Made by a program: the position numbers and the translations under genes. The notes under the pieces were generated by a model. It saw only the letters and a program-made list of their open reading frames with translations. It was not told the origin of the DNA and made no database searches. Of a stretch of DNA of 9,057 bases, positions 1-7,555 are shown in pieces. How positions within the stretch are numbered: the first letter of the stretch is position 1; each line of letters starts with the position of its first letter. This stretch comes from Verrucomicrobiota bacterium. Lineage in GTDB: Bacteria; Verrucomicrobiota; Verrucomicrobiia; Chthoniobacterales; JAFAMB01. The DNA lies in NCBI GenBank assembly GCA_019241095.1, contig JAFAXJ010000677.1, positions 1-9,057 on the forward strand. The letters run 5' to 3'.

Positions 1-381
1 ATCCGCCCCTGTATAAAGGCGGCTGCTGTCTGTGAGACTTTCCAGCTAGGTGTCTCGATACATTCCTCTGGTGAGTTAGGAGTTCAGCTGGCCACAATGC
101 TGCACCTGGGAAGCATGCTGCCTAATCTCGTTTTTGCGGCAGATGCGCACTATCATCAGTTAACGGACGACATCATCGAGGGCGGTCCGATGAAATACGA
201 GAGAGGGAAAATTAAGGTTCCGCAAGCCCCTGGGTTAGGGGTAAAGTTAGATCAAGAGCGGATCGGCAAATACGCGGAGTGCTACAAAGAACTGGGCGGA
301 TATCCCTACGATCGTGATCCATCCAGGCCAGATTGGTACTCGCTTGTCCCGAATACGCGCTGGGCTGATCCAGCATGTTAG
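1..381 (+). CDS. Enolase-superfamily (mandelate racemase / glucarate dehydratase-like) enzyme, C-terminal part
   Basis: The reading frame is open from the first base of the window to the TAG stop at 379-381, giving the last 126 residues; the N-terminal capping domain and most of the barrel lie upstream. Seen: IHSSGELG at residues 20-27, then [17 protein letters not shown], then [12 protein letters not shown], the usual end of the barrel and C-terminal capping region in glucarate dehydratase-like members of the enolase superfamily. Known of the family: these enzymes abstract the alpha proton of a carboxylate sugar acid at a Mg2+ site, most often to dehydrate it. His21 of the fragment (codon 61-63) aligns by motif with the catalytic His of the glucarate dehydratase HSNNH motif. 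The first ATG, at 97, lies inside conserved sequence and is not a start. A lactonase follows 7 nt downstream, which supports a sugar-acid pathway. The substrate cannot be told; galactarate, gluconate, fuconate or a racemase reaction are all possible. Confidence 0.82.
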   Translation: MRPCIKAAAVCETFQLGVSIHSSGELGVQLATMLHLGSMLPNLVFAADAHYHQLTDDIIEGGPMKYERGKIKVPQAPGLGVKLDQERIGKYAECYKELGGYPYDRDPSRPDWYSLVPNTRWADPAC

Positions 382-388
382 GTGTTTC

Positions 389-1300
389 ATGAGAATCGAA
401 ATAGCTTGGGACGCCGCAGACGGAGTAGGTGAAAGTCCAGTCTGGGATTCAAAAACGGAAAGCCTTTACTGGGTCGATATTATCGGGAGACAGATTCGCG
501 TATTACATTTAAGAAGCCACTCCGTCGAAGACTCGCCCACGCCCGATTTTCCTACTGCTTTGGCATTATACGATAACCCGCCGGGAGCTTTGGTAGCTTT
601 GGCGAACGGGATCGCTCATTGGGACGGTGAACATTCTTTTCAACACCTCTTCGCGCCTGATCCGTTTGCTGGCAACCGATTGAACGAGGGTAAGTGCGAT
701 CCGAGTGGGAGATTCTGGGTTGGGTCAATGCAAAACAACTTGCATGCTAATGGTACCTCTAAAAAGATAACTTGCTGTCGGGGCGCTCTTTTCCGATATG
801 ATGGGAATGCCAGTTGCGAGCGGCTAACAGCGCACGAGTTCGGTATCGCTAATACCATGGCGTGGTCGCCAGACCAGGAGTATTTTTATTGTGCAGATAC
901 TATTCGAAACATCTTTGTGCGATATGACTATCACTCGACAGAGGGCATAATTTCCAATCCAACCATCTGGTCGCTGGACCGAATACCAGGAGCTCCGGAT
1001 GGTTCCTGCATCGATGATGATGGCTGCCTTTGGAACGCTCGCTTCGGTGGCTCTTGCCTGATTCGAATTACGCCGGATGGGCTAGTTGACCAGGTTTTGC
1101 ATGTACCGGTCCAGAATCCTACCTCCTGCACCTTTGGCGGAACGGGAAGAAACACGTTGTTTATTACCTCGGCCCGATTCGGTCTGAATGCGGATCAGCT
1201 CGCAGCCAATCCACATGAAGGATCGATTTTAGCCGTTGATGTAGCCGTAGGTGGAAACCCGGAGCACCGGTTCAAAGGGCATTTGTCCGAAGAGCGATAG
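389..1300 (+). CDS. SMP-30/gluconolactonase-family lactone hydrolase
   Basis: A 303-residue six-bladed beta-propeller of the SMP-30/gluconolactonase/LRE family, close to the usual 290-300 residues. Motifs in order: GESPVWD (12-20 region), YWVDI, NRLNEGKCDPSGRFWVGSM (96-114), ANTMAWSPD (154-162), APDGSCIDDDGCLWNARFGG (202-221), and the terminal TSARFGL...PHEGSILAVDV. The divalent-metal ligands of the family (Glu, Asn, Asp; E18, N154 and D204 in human SMP-30) match Glu15, Asn155 and Asp204. The predicted reaction is hydrolysis of a sugar lactone to the aldonic acid in the cytoplasm; no signal peptide is seen. The ATG at 389 is chosen because homology begins there and an AGG at 380-382 sits 6 nt upstream, overlapping the stop codon of the preceding gene. 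A longer frame starting at 314 would overlap that gene and add 25 unconserved residues. The 7-nt gap implies co-transcription with the enolase-superfamily gene. Substrate not determined. Confidence 0.9.
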   Translation: MRIEIAWDAADGVGESPVWDSKTESLYWVDIIGRQIRVLHLRSHSVEDSPTPDFPTALALYDNPPGALVALANGIAHWDGEHSFQHLFAPDPFAGNRLNEGKCDPSGRFWVGSMQNNLHANGTSKKITCCRGALFRYDGNASCERLTAHEFGIANTMAWSPDQEYFYCADTIRNIFVRYDYHSTEGIISNPTIWSLDRIPGAPDGSCIDDDGCLWNARFGGSCLIRITPDGLVDQVLHVPVQNPTSCTFGGTGRNTLFITSARFGLNADQLAANPHEGSILAVDVAVGGNPEHRFKGHLSEER

Positions 1301-1325
1301 GGACGACCTTCGGGCTGCCCTTCAC

Positions 1326-1342
1326 AAAACGAGGTCGCCTCG
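1326..1342 (-). terminator. Possible short intrinsic terminator after clpV
   Basis: Read on the minus strand, a 5-bp G+C-rich stem (CGAGG / CCTCG, loop CGA, at 1342-1330) is followed directly by four T's (1329-1326) about 35-50 nt past the clpV stop. The position between convergent genes fits the end of the T6SS transcript. The stem and T-tract are both shorter than in a typical intrinsic terminator, so this is tentative. An alternative pairing (cgacct 1304-1309 with aggtcg 1332-1337) would compete with it. No terminator is evident for the plus-strand operon. Confidence 0.3.
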
Positions 1343-1376
1343 GAGATGGACCTACTTCAGAAGGGAACAGCGACCA

Positions 1377-4067
1377 TTATTCGTAAATGTAGTCGAAGCC
1401 GCTGTCCTTTACGGTTACATGGACCTTTTGCGGCGAAGCGCCTTCCATCAAACGAGATAACAGTTCGCGGCTTACCTCGGGGAGAAGTGTTTGAGTTAAG
1501 ATTGCGTCTACCATCCGGCCGCCACTTTCGAGTTCTGTACATCGGCTTGCAATCAGGCTGACTACTGAATCGTCATAACTGAATTTTATGTCTTTGCCTT
1601 GCTGCACTCTTTTTTGGATCCGGCCGAGTTGGAGTCTGATGATTGCTTGCAGCATCGCATCGCTTAACGGGTAGTACGGGATTACAACGAGACGGCCCAA
1701 AAGAGCAGCCGGGAAAACTTTTAACATGGGAGTACGCAATGCTTTAGCAATCCCCTCAGGAGAGGGAATCATCTCCGGATCTTTACACATGTTCGTGATC
1801 AGATCGCTGCCGACATTTGTTGTCAGTAAAATGATAGTATTCTTGAAATCAATCATCCGCCCTTCGCCGTCCTCCATCATGCCTTTATCGAAAACCTGGA
1901 AAAAGATTTCATGCACATCGGGATGCGCCTTCTCCACTTCATCTAGTAGAACTACACTGTACGGCCGACGTCTAACCGCTTCAGTCAATATGCCGCCTTC
2001 CCCATAACCGACATATCCAGGAGGCGCTCCTTTCAGGGTCGATACCGTGTGCGCTTCCTGAAACTCGCTCATGTTGATCGTGATGATATTCGATTCACCG
2101 CCGTAGAGTGTCTCAGACAAGGCTAATGCCGTTTCGGTTTTGCCCACCCCGCTAGGACCGGCCAAAAGGAAAACACCTATTGGTTTCGTTGGATTATCCA
2201 GACCCGCCCTTGAAGTCTGGATCCGTTTTGCAATTGCTTCTAAACCATGTCGCTGTCCAATGACCCGTTTTTCAAGGCTATCAGCTAGTGTCAGCACTGC
2301 TTTTATTTCATTCTTAACCATTCGACCCACCGGGATGCCGGTCCAATCGGCGACAACGGAGGCTACTGCTTGCTCGTCAACGCTAGGAAGAACTAACGGG
2401 TTCTCTCCTTGGAGCGTTGCCAAGTCCTTTTCGGCCTGCCGAAGGCAGGTCAATAACTCGTCTCGGGTCTGAGCTGCTTTAATGTCGTCCGCTAATTCCC
2501 CATTTCCTTGGCCAGCAACTTTTGGACGCAGCTTAGCACGAAGTTCAAGGATGGAACTTACCTTCTCCTTCTCCTTCTTGTAGTCCGCTTCCAAGTTAAC
2601 TAACCTCTCCTTCTCGGCACTCAATGCGCTCTCAATCTCCGCCGCGCGAACTGTATGCTCGAGACCTATGGCCGATTCGCGTTCAAGGATATCCAGTTCG
2701 GTTTGAAAAGCAGAGATACGTCGCTGACAATCCTCTAAAGCAGGGGGTGTAGCATGTTGGCTGATAGCAACGCGAGCGCATGCCGTATCGATGAGACTTA
2801 CGGCCTTGTCCGGTAATTGGCGCGATGGGATATAACGATGCGAAAGGCGAGCCGCAGCATCCAAAGCTTCTTCTAAGAGGTGCACGCCATGATGTTTCTC
2901 TAAAACCGGAGCTAACCCTCGAATCATTAGAACCGCCTTTTCTTCGCTCGGTTCTTCGACCTTAATAACTTGGAAGCGACGGGTTAATGCTGGATCTTTT
3001 TCAAAATATTTCTTGTACTCTGCCCAGGTAGTTGCAGCGATCGTGCGCAAGGTCCCGCGCGCCAGGGCAGGTTTAAGCAGGTTTGCCGCGTCCCCCTGGC
3101 CTGCAGCGCCACCTGCACCGATGAGAGTGTGGGCCTCATCGATAAAGAGAATGATCGGCGTCGGAGAAGCTTGAACCTCATCAATCACCTGACGCAACCG
3201 ATTCTCGAATTCACCTTTCATGCTTGCGCCTGCTTGAAGAAGGCCTAGATCCAGGGTGCGCAAGCCAACGTTTTTGAGCGCCGGCGGAACATCGCCCGCC
3301 GCAATCCGTAAAGCAAACCCTTCAACGACAGCCGTCTTACCGACGCCCGCCTCACCGGTCAGAATCGGATTGTTCTGGCGGCGCCGCATTAAGATGTCGA
3401 CAATTTGCCGAATCTCCTCGTCTCGGCCCAAGATAGGATCGATCTCCCCTTTTCTAGCTTTTTCAGTTAAGTCTATCGAGAAGCGAGCTAGGGCTTCCTG
3501 TTTTCCCATTGCCGCCGGCGCGATTGCGCCGCTTGTTTCGCCCGGTGCAGCGCCCGACGAACCACTCTCGTGGGCGGCGCCCAGGATATCCTCCGCCGAA
3601 CCACCAACAATGGAACTGAAGCTATCGGTTAACGCCTCAAGTTTGATTTTTGTGAATTCTTTCGAAAAATTATAAAAAATGTTTCGCAAGCTAGGTGTCT
3701 TAAGCAATCCAACTATCACATGACCGGTTCTGACTTGGTTCTCGCCAAATAACAGGGACCCATAAACCCAGCCTCTTTCTACAGCATCTTCCAAGTGGGG
3801 TGAGAAATCGGAGATCGCGGTGGCGCCTCGAGGAAGTCTGTCTAGCGCAGCAGTCAGGTCCGCAGCCAATCGAGAAGGATCGAGGCTGAAGTGGCTGAGG
3901 ATACGTTGTAAATCGGTGTCTTTTAACTGGATCAATTGATAGATCCAATGAACCAGCTCTACATAGGGGTTGCCACGCATCTTGCAGAATATCGTTGCGC
4001 TTTCGACGGCTTTATAAGCGATTGGATTAAGCTTACCAAAAAGGATCGATCGTTTTATTTCAGACAT
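1377..4067 (-). CDS. tssH: T6SS sheath-recycling AAA+ ATPase ClpV (TssH)
   Basis: An 896-residue Clp/Hsp100 hexameric unfoldase of the ClpV class that extracts TssB/TssC from contracted sheaths. Domains: Clp-N repeat region (about 10-155, beginning FGKLNPIAYKAVESA); a Gly/Ala/Ser linker (about 163-190); AAA-1 with Walker A GEAGVGKT (238-245), pore loop KGEFENR (284-290), Walker B ILFIDEAH (306-313) and arginine-finger region LTRRF (361-365); a charged coiled-coil middle domain (about 445-555); AAA-2 with Walker A GPSGVGKT (637-644), pore loop GYVGYG (684-689), Walker B VVLLDE (705-710) and the sensor-2 GGRMVD (849-854). All ATPase residues look intact. Placement right after tssG and the ClpV-type N-terminus separate it from housekeeping ClpB. 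Start: homology begins at this ATG, yet the upstream bases (cacctttcctaac) hold no Shine-Dalgarno match. It is the last T6SS gene before a convergent lactonase gene; no vgrG follows on this strand inside the window. Confidence 0.97.
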   Translation of the reverse strand: MSEIKRSILFGKLNPIAYKAVESATIFCKMRGNPYVELVHWIYQLIQLKDTDLQRILSHFSLDPSRLAADLTAALDRLPRGATAISDFSPHLEDAVERGWVYGSLLFGENQVRTGHVIVGLLKTPSLRNIFYNFSKEFTKIKLEALTDSFSSIVGGSAEDILGAAHESGSSGAAPGETSGAIAPAAMGKQEALARFSIDLTEKARKGEIDPILGRDEEIRQIVDILMRRRQNNPILTGEAGVGKTAVVEGFALRIAAGDVPPALKNVGLRTLDLGLLQAGASMKGEFENRLRQVIDEVQASPTPIILFIDEAHTLIGAGGAAGQGDAANLLKPALARGTLRTIAATTWAEYKKYFEKDPALTRRFQVIKVEEPSEEKAVLMIRGLAPVLEKHHGVHLLEEALDAAARLSHRYIPSRQLPDKAVSLIDTACARVAISQHATPPALEDCQRRISAFQTELDILERESAIGLEHTVRAAEIESALSAEKERLVNLEADYKKEKEKVSSILELRAKLRPKVAGQGNGELADDIKAAQTRDELLTCLRQAEKDLATLQGENPLVLPSVDEQAVASVVADWTGIPVGRMVKNEIKAVLTLADSLEKRVIGQRHGLEAIAKRIQTSRAGLDNPTKPIGVFLLAGPSGVGKTETALALSETLYGGESNIITINMSEFQEAHTVSTLKGAPPGYVGYGEGGILTEAVRRRPYSVVLLDEVEKAHPDVHEIFFQVFDKGMMEDGEGRMIDFKNTIILLTTNVGSDLITNMCKDPEMIPSPEGIAKALRTPMLKVFPAALLGRLVVIPYYPLSDAMLQAIIRLQLGRIQKRVQQGKDIKFSYDDSVVSLIASRCTELESGGRMVDAILTQTLLPEVSRELLSRLMEGASPQKVHVTVKDSGFDYIYE

Positions 4068-4097
4068 AGCATGTTAGGAAAGGTGTTTTCGATATCA

Positions 4098-4152
4098 GGA
4101 ACAAAATGCAGAATCGGATTATTCGGAATCCTGATTTCCTGCATTTTATTCC
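4098..4152 (-). promoter_or_regulatory. Long imperfect hairpin across the tssG stop and the tssG-clpV spacer
   Basis: Plus-strand reading: GGAA (4098-4101) pairs with TTCC (4149-4152); after one mismatch AAAATGCAG (4103-4111) pairs with CTGCATTTT (4139-4147); AATC (4112-4115) pairs with GATT (4133-4136); GGATT (4116-4120) pairs with AATCC (4127-4131). The loop is 6 nt (4121-4126), with a 2-nt bulge at 4137-4138 and a 1-nt bulge at 4132. That is 22 base pairs in 55 nt, all Watson-Crick, so the fold is possible in the minus-strand mRNA. The tssG stop codon lies within its 5' arm, and the structure ends about 30 nt before the clpV start. No T-run follows, so it is not a standard terminator. Likely roles are mRNA processing, protection, or control of clpV translation; these are inferences. 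Confidence 0.6.
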
Positions 4153-5141
4153 TCAAGGGGTTCAAAAATGGGGTCCTCTGCGTCCCTGCTGAATGGCTTG
4201 CTTTTTAACCAGGTAGCCCATCCCAGGGGCGCTCCTTTTCCTAGACAGGTTCCAGGAACTTCGTCAGCCTGCACTACACATTGAAGATCCCAAAGGAATT
4301 CCAGGTTAATATAATTCAACACCCAATCTTTGAGGCGTTTGAAGTTGGCGCCATTCGGCATCAGTCGCTGTAAATCGATCAACTTCATCGGTCCCATAAG
4401 AATTCGGAATTTGAGTTGGCTCTCGTACTTGCGTTCACCAACCAAAGCGGTTAATCCAAGAGTGCCAGTGGCTGAAGATTCTCCCAGGCGGCATTGATCT
4501 ACATGCGGAATCCGCATCCAGCAACCTGCGAATTCCTCAATCCTGGTAGCAATTCGAAAGTAATCTAGCAAGATTTGCCCGAGCCCTTCAGCGTTCTTTG
4601 GTTGCGCTGACAGATGGCCTGCAAAAAAAATCTTTGCTATGTCCGGAACAGAATCTCGACGATGCAAACAGGGCGAGCCAATGCCGAAAAAGCTTCCAAA
4701 ATAATCGGCAAAACGGGCGTTTTCCGGGCGGTCAAAATCCGCAGATTTCTGGTTGCTTGCCCACGCACGATAAAAAAACGAGATCATGCGGTGATGAAAA
4801 ACGTCAACGAAGCGAGCAAAAGTCGGGTCGTGCATATTTCTTTGTCGATCACGCGCGAAATCGGTCAAATGCTGCGGCAAAGGACCGTTAGGACCGAACA
4901 TGCCCAAAAAATGAACGAAAAGCCGAAGAACGCCGCCAATCTCCTGAACATTGTCGAGAGTCGAGGGCGCAAAAGCCAAAGACGGATTTTGGCAAAAGCG
5001 TAGAAAATCGTCTGCTAAGCGAATGCTTGCTCCTACCCTCGGCAAATCACGATGTTCAGCTTCCAAAGCTCGGACCGCCCGATAGAAATCAAACTTCTCA
5101 GGTTGTGCGGCCAATCGCTCGGTCAACTTAGCTTCTGTCAT
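4146..5141 (-). CDS. tssG: T6SS baseplate protein TssG
   Basis: A 331-residue TssG (ImpH/VasB family; typical length 300-360) that forms the baseplate wedge with TssF and TssE in the cytoplasm, docked on the membrane complex. Seen: FDFYRAVRALE (17-27), the family's N-terminal motif; the hallmark GMFGPNGPLPQHLTD (80-94); DPTFARFVDVFHHRMISFFYRAW (105-127); and a C-terminal LGWATWL (306-312), a variant of the usual LGW-T-WL. The start is the only ATG after an in-frame TGA four codons upstream. The bases before it show no good Shine-Dalgarno sequence, and it lies 36 nt after the tssF stop, so translation may depend on ribosomes arriving from tssF. Its stop codon lies inside a long hairpin leading to clpV. 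No membrane segment or signal peptide is seen. Confidence 0.95.
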   Translation of the reverse strand: MTEAKLTERLAAQPEKFDFYRAVRALEAEHRDLPRVGASIRLADDFLRFCQNPSLAFAPSTLDNVQEIGGVLRLFVHFLGMFGPNGPLPQHLTDFARDRQRNMHDPTFARFVDVFHHRMISFFYRAWASNQKSADFDRPENARFADYFGSFFGIGSPCLHRRDSVPDIAKIFFAGHLSAQPKNAEGLGQILLDYFRIATRIEEFAGCWMRIPHVDQCRLGESSATGTLGLTALVGERKYESQLKFRILMGPMKLIDLQRLMPNGANFKRLKDWVLNYINLEFLWDLQCVVQADEVPGTCLGKGAPLGWATWLKSKPFSRDAEDPIFEPLEE

Positions 5142-5177
5142 GATTGTGCATCACAGACACATTCGTTTCTCAGTATG

Positions 5178-7043
5178 TCAGGTAATCGGGCGCTTACCGA
5201 TCACAGAAGGCCAACGCATAATCTCACCACGACGCTGAGAAATGATTACGGTTTCGGTGAAGGAATTTAGCGAGACATAGCGGGAGAAGAATTGAGCCAG
5301 CACGGCTCCCAAAATGAAAATGCCTGAGCCTTGAAAAGCATCTTCATCCAGTGTAACCCGAATCTCAATCCCGCGCGCGAAAGTAAGCGGCCCGGCGGTG
5401 GCCACTCGGCGGATAATCGGACGAGACACAGCGGATCGAATTCCATCTATCTGCCGCAGTGTAAAAACATCGTTAGCATTTACATAAAGGCGCAACAATT
5501 CGCGCAATGCAACTGCGCCCTCCCCGTTCTCCGCATCGAGCAAGGAAAGATAATTTAGAGACAGATGACTGATTGTTCTCCAGGAAGGATCGCCCTGCCC
5601 AACGGAAGCGACAGGATTGGTTGGACCGGCTACCCATCGGATTGAGACTACGGGCGAATATAGTTCAGTAACCAAATCGGTATCGCCGCTTCCAATCGGC
5701 AGCTGAATAGGTAGATGCCGATTAGTGCAAAGAGCACGGATGTTCAGTTGGCTGAGTTGCTGTTTAAATGGTGCTGATTTCGCATCGACCAAAGAAATGA
5801 ACACTTCACTTCCCGCATAGGATGAAACAGCGCCAAATTTTTTTTCCTTAGCAGTCAGTACCCGCGGGACACGATTAAGTGTGTAATAAGTATTCGCTGA
5901 AGAATCACCATCTCTAGCGCGATAGAATGGCTCAAAATGCTGCTCTTCATTTGATCGAGCTGTTACTCCAGTCACTTCCTGAATGTCGTAAACCTCGAAA
6001 TCGATCGGGCGAGTTCGCTCGGGGAGTACATGGAACTCTGAGAAACGATCCGAGATCAGAATGGGATCTAATCGTTTAGGAAAAAGGTTGACTACGGGGG
6101 TACAGAAAAGCGCAAAAGTAGAGCTATCGACTCGATTATCGAGTTTCGGCTCGGCAACACTCAGGCCTATAATAACGTCCAAGCAATCTTCGTGGCAATT
6201 CCTGACTGCCTTATTCAGTCCGGTCAGTTCGAAGAAAAGGAACCGTTGAGAGCAAGCGAAATACTCCTTCAAAAAGCGATAGCCCTCAAAAGTTCTTGGC
6301 GCTTGAGGTAAAATCGCTTCTGCTTCGTCAAAGCCAACTCGGCGGATCGTTGCGATAGGAAGAACTTCTTGGATTTTATCCGGTCCCTTCGCTATCTGCA
6401 GAATGATATGTCTTCCGCGAGCGAAAATCTGCTCGTAAAGCGAGATCGGCACTTCATCGCCGCCCCGAATGAAGATTGGCAGCCGATCGAGTTTGAGATC
6501 ACTGAATTTTTTGCCTGCAGTAGTTTGTAAACGAATTGCTATAGCGGCCTTAATGGAAAGCGAACCAGGTAGATCGAGCTCGATTAGATTACGGGTATAG
6601 TAGCGGGAATCCGCTATTTTGATTGGCCAAAGTCTTACGTCATGTGCTGTTCGAAATTGGCAGGGGGTTTCTTCGCCAGTACTTCGCAGCGCAGAGCCTC
6701 GCTCGAGTAAGAATCCCTCTTCGGACCCCGGCTCATTCGGGTTAGTTTCCAATCGAACAACACCCATTGCGGGAACGGGGCTTAAATAGTGAGGATAGAC
6801 GGTCTCAAGAAGTGCTTGAGTAAAACGCGGAAATTCGGCGTCTAGCTTCAGGTGAACCCGCGCGGCAAGAAATGCGAATCCTTCCAGCAAGCGCTCAACA
6901 TAAGGGTCAGGGCAGACCTCTTTCGCATCACGATCGAGCGCTAACCGGCCTGCAATTTTGGGGAACTCGCGAGCGAACTCCCCCGCCATTTCCCTCACAT
7001 GACGCAGTTCGCTGTTGTAATGTTCAAGAAGCCGTTCGTCCAT
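5178..7043 (-). CDS. tssF: T6SS baseplate protein TssF
   Basis: A 621-residue TssF (ImpG/VasA family; usual length about 580-630), the largest wedge subunit of the T6SS baseplate, which binds TssG and TssE. Seen: N-terminal MDERLLEHYNSELRHVRE, then DPYVERLLEGFAFLAARV (46-63), FPRFTQALLETVYPHYLSPVP (about 71-91), a central VVNLFPKRLDPI...FEVYDIQEVTG block, and a conserved C-terminal region running from RGIEIRVTLDE through GSGIFILGAVL, RYVSLNSFTET and RGEIMRWP to the last residues. All are family landmarks, so the protein looks complete. The ATG at 7043 is chosen over one nine codons upstream (7070) because it matches the family N-terminus and has an AGGAGG six nt before it. This start overlaps the end of tssE by 20 nt, pointing to translational coupling. 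Confidence 0.96.
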   Translation of the reverse strand: MDERLLEHYNSELRHVREMAGEFAREFPKIAGRLALDRDAKEVCPDPYVERLLEGFAFLAARVHLKLDAEFPRFTQALLETVYPHYLSPVPAMGVVRLETNPNEPGSEEGFLLERGSALRSTGEETPCQFRTAHDVRLWPIKIADSRYYTRNLIELDLPGSLSIKAAIAIRLQTTAGKKFSDLKLDRLPIFIRGGDEVPISLYEQIFARGRHIILQIAKGPDKIQEVLPIATIRRVGFDEAEAILPQAPRTFEGYRFLKEYFACSQRFLFFELTGLNKAVRNCHEDCLDVIIGLSVAEPKLDNRVDSSTFALFCTPVVNLFPKRLDPILISDRFSEFHVLPERTRPIDFEVYDIQEVTGVTARSNEEQHFEPFYRARDGDSSANTYYTLNRVPRVLTAKEKKFGAVSSYAGSEVFISLVDAKSAPFKQQLSQLNIRALCTNRHLPIQLPIGSGDTDLVTELYSPVVSIRWVAGPTNPVASVGQGDPSWRTISHLSLNYLSLLDAENGEGAVALRELLRLYVNANDVFTLRQIDGIRSAVSRPIIRRVATAGPLTFARGIEIRVTLDEDAFQGSGIFILGAVLAQFFSRYVSLNSFTETVIISQRRGEIMRWPSVIGKRPIT

Positions 7044-7539
7044 TCTCTGCCTCCTTGAGACTGCAGGCACTTGTTTCCAGGTCCAGATGGGTCTTGATAA
7101 ACAACTTTTCGGGAAGAGGGTTCACCCACAGGTCACCAATCAGTTCTATTGCTAACAGATTCCGTTCGATTGTTACCTTTACCTTTAGAGTATGCCTGTT
7201 AATGCGCGGTTCGAAAATTATCAATGCATCAAAAAGCTGTGATTCTATCTCTTCGACATCCGGCGCCAAGCGACCGTATAGCTGACGAACACCAAAGTTC
7301 AATACTGACCGATAAGCGTCTCGATAATCCGCAAAAGCTAATGGGCCTACCTCTTCATCCGGGAAATGGCCGACAGCGGTAAACAGCCATTCCAGATCGC
7401 GGAGCACACCTTGACGATACCTCTGGAGGGAAACAATTCTTTGATAACGACTTTCCTCTCTTTTTTCCGGGTTCTCGTCTGTCAAGCGATCTAGAAGACA
7501 GGGCTGAAGTTTATCCAGTGGAGTAGTGCTTTCGATCAT
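7024..7539 (-). CDS. tssE: T6SS baseplate protein TssE (gp25-like)
   Basis: A 171-residue gp25-like protein, homologous to phage T4 gp25 and within the range of TssE proteins (about 130-180). In the baseplate it links the TssF/TssG wedge to the first sheath ring and nucleates TssBC polymerisation. Seen: PLDKLQPCLLDRLTDENP near the N-terminus, VLRDLEWLFTA, YRSVLNFGV (about 76-84), and the family's EPR motif in FEPRINRHTLKVKV (Glu-Pro-Arg at 110-112), followed by the beta-strand region IELIGDLWVNPLPEKLFIKT. The start at 7539 is preferred to an ATG at 7647, which would overlap tagJ by 92 nt and add 36 unconserved residues. A GGGG (7545-7548) sits 5 nt before the chosen start. It begins 16 nt after the tagJ stop and overlaps tssF by 20 nt. 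Confidence 0.94.
   Translation of the reverse strand: MIESTTPLDKLQPCLLDRLTDENPEKREESRYQRIVSLQRYRQGVLRDLEWLFTAVGHFPDEEVGPLAFADYRDAYRSVLNFGVRQLYGRLAPDVEEIESQLFDALIIFEPRINRHTLKVKVTIERNLLAIELIGDLWVNPLPEKLFIKTHLDLETSACSLKEAENGRTAS
7051..7056 (-). promoter_or_regulatory. Ribosome-binding site of tssF inside the tssE coding end
   Basis: Minus-strand AGGAGG, six nucleotides before the ATG at 7043. It is the strongest Shine-Dalgarno match in the window and decides the tssF start. It lies within the last codons of tssE, so ribosomes finishing tssE pass over it. Confidence 0.75.
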
Positions 7540-7555
7540 CGCTACCCCGACGAAA

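Noticed and set aside
97..381. A free-standing 94-residue protein starting at 97
   Set aside because: The frame is open back to base 1 and the upstream residues include the conserved catalytic HSSGELG motif, so this is the tail of a larger enzyme cut by the window edge.
314..388. Earlier start for the lactonase at 314
   Set aside because: It would overlap the conserved C-terminus of the enolase-superfamily gene and add residues with no family match; 389 has an RBS and matches the family start.
3500..3582. Gly/Ala/Ser-rich segment in ClpV (residues about 163-190) as a possible insertion
   Set aside because: It falls at the flexible linker between the N-domain and AAA-1, which is variable and often low-complexity in ClpV proteins.
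3256..3675. 139-codon open frame on the plus strand opposite clpV
   Set aside because: It lies wholly antisense to the AAA-1 region of clpV, its translation is low-complexity and resembles no family, and openness is explained by the codon pattern of the opposite strand.
4598..5003. Two overlapping plus-strand open frames (97 and 129 codons) opposite tssG
   Set aside because: Both are antisense to conserved TssG motifs, have basic unstructured translations, and no RBS or promoter stands out.
6872..7285. 137-codon plus-strand open frame across the tssF start and tssE
   Set aside because: Antisense to two clearly conserved genes; the translation has no recognisable domain.
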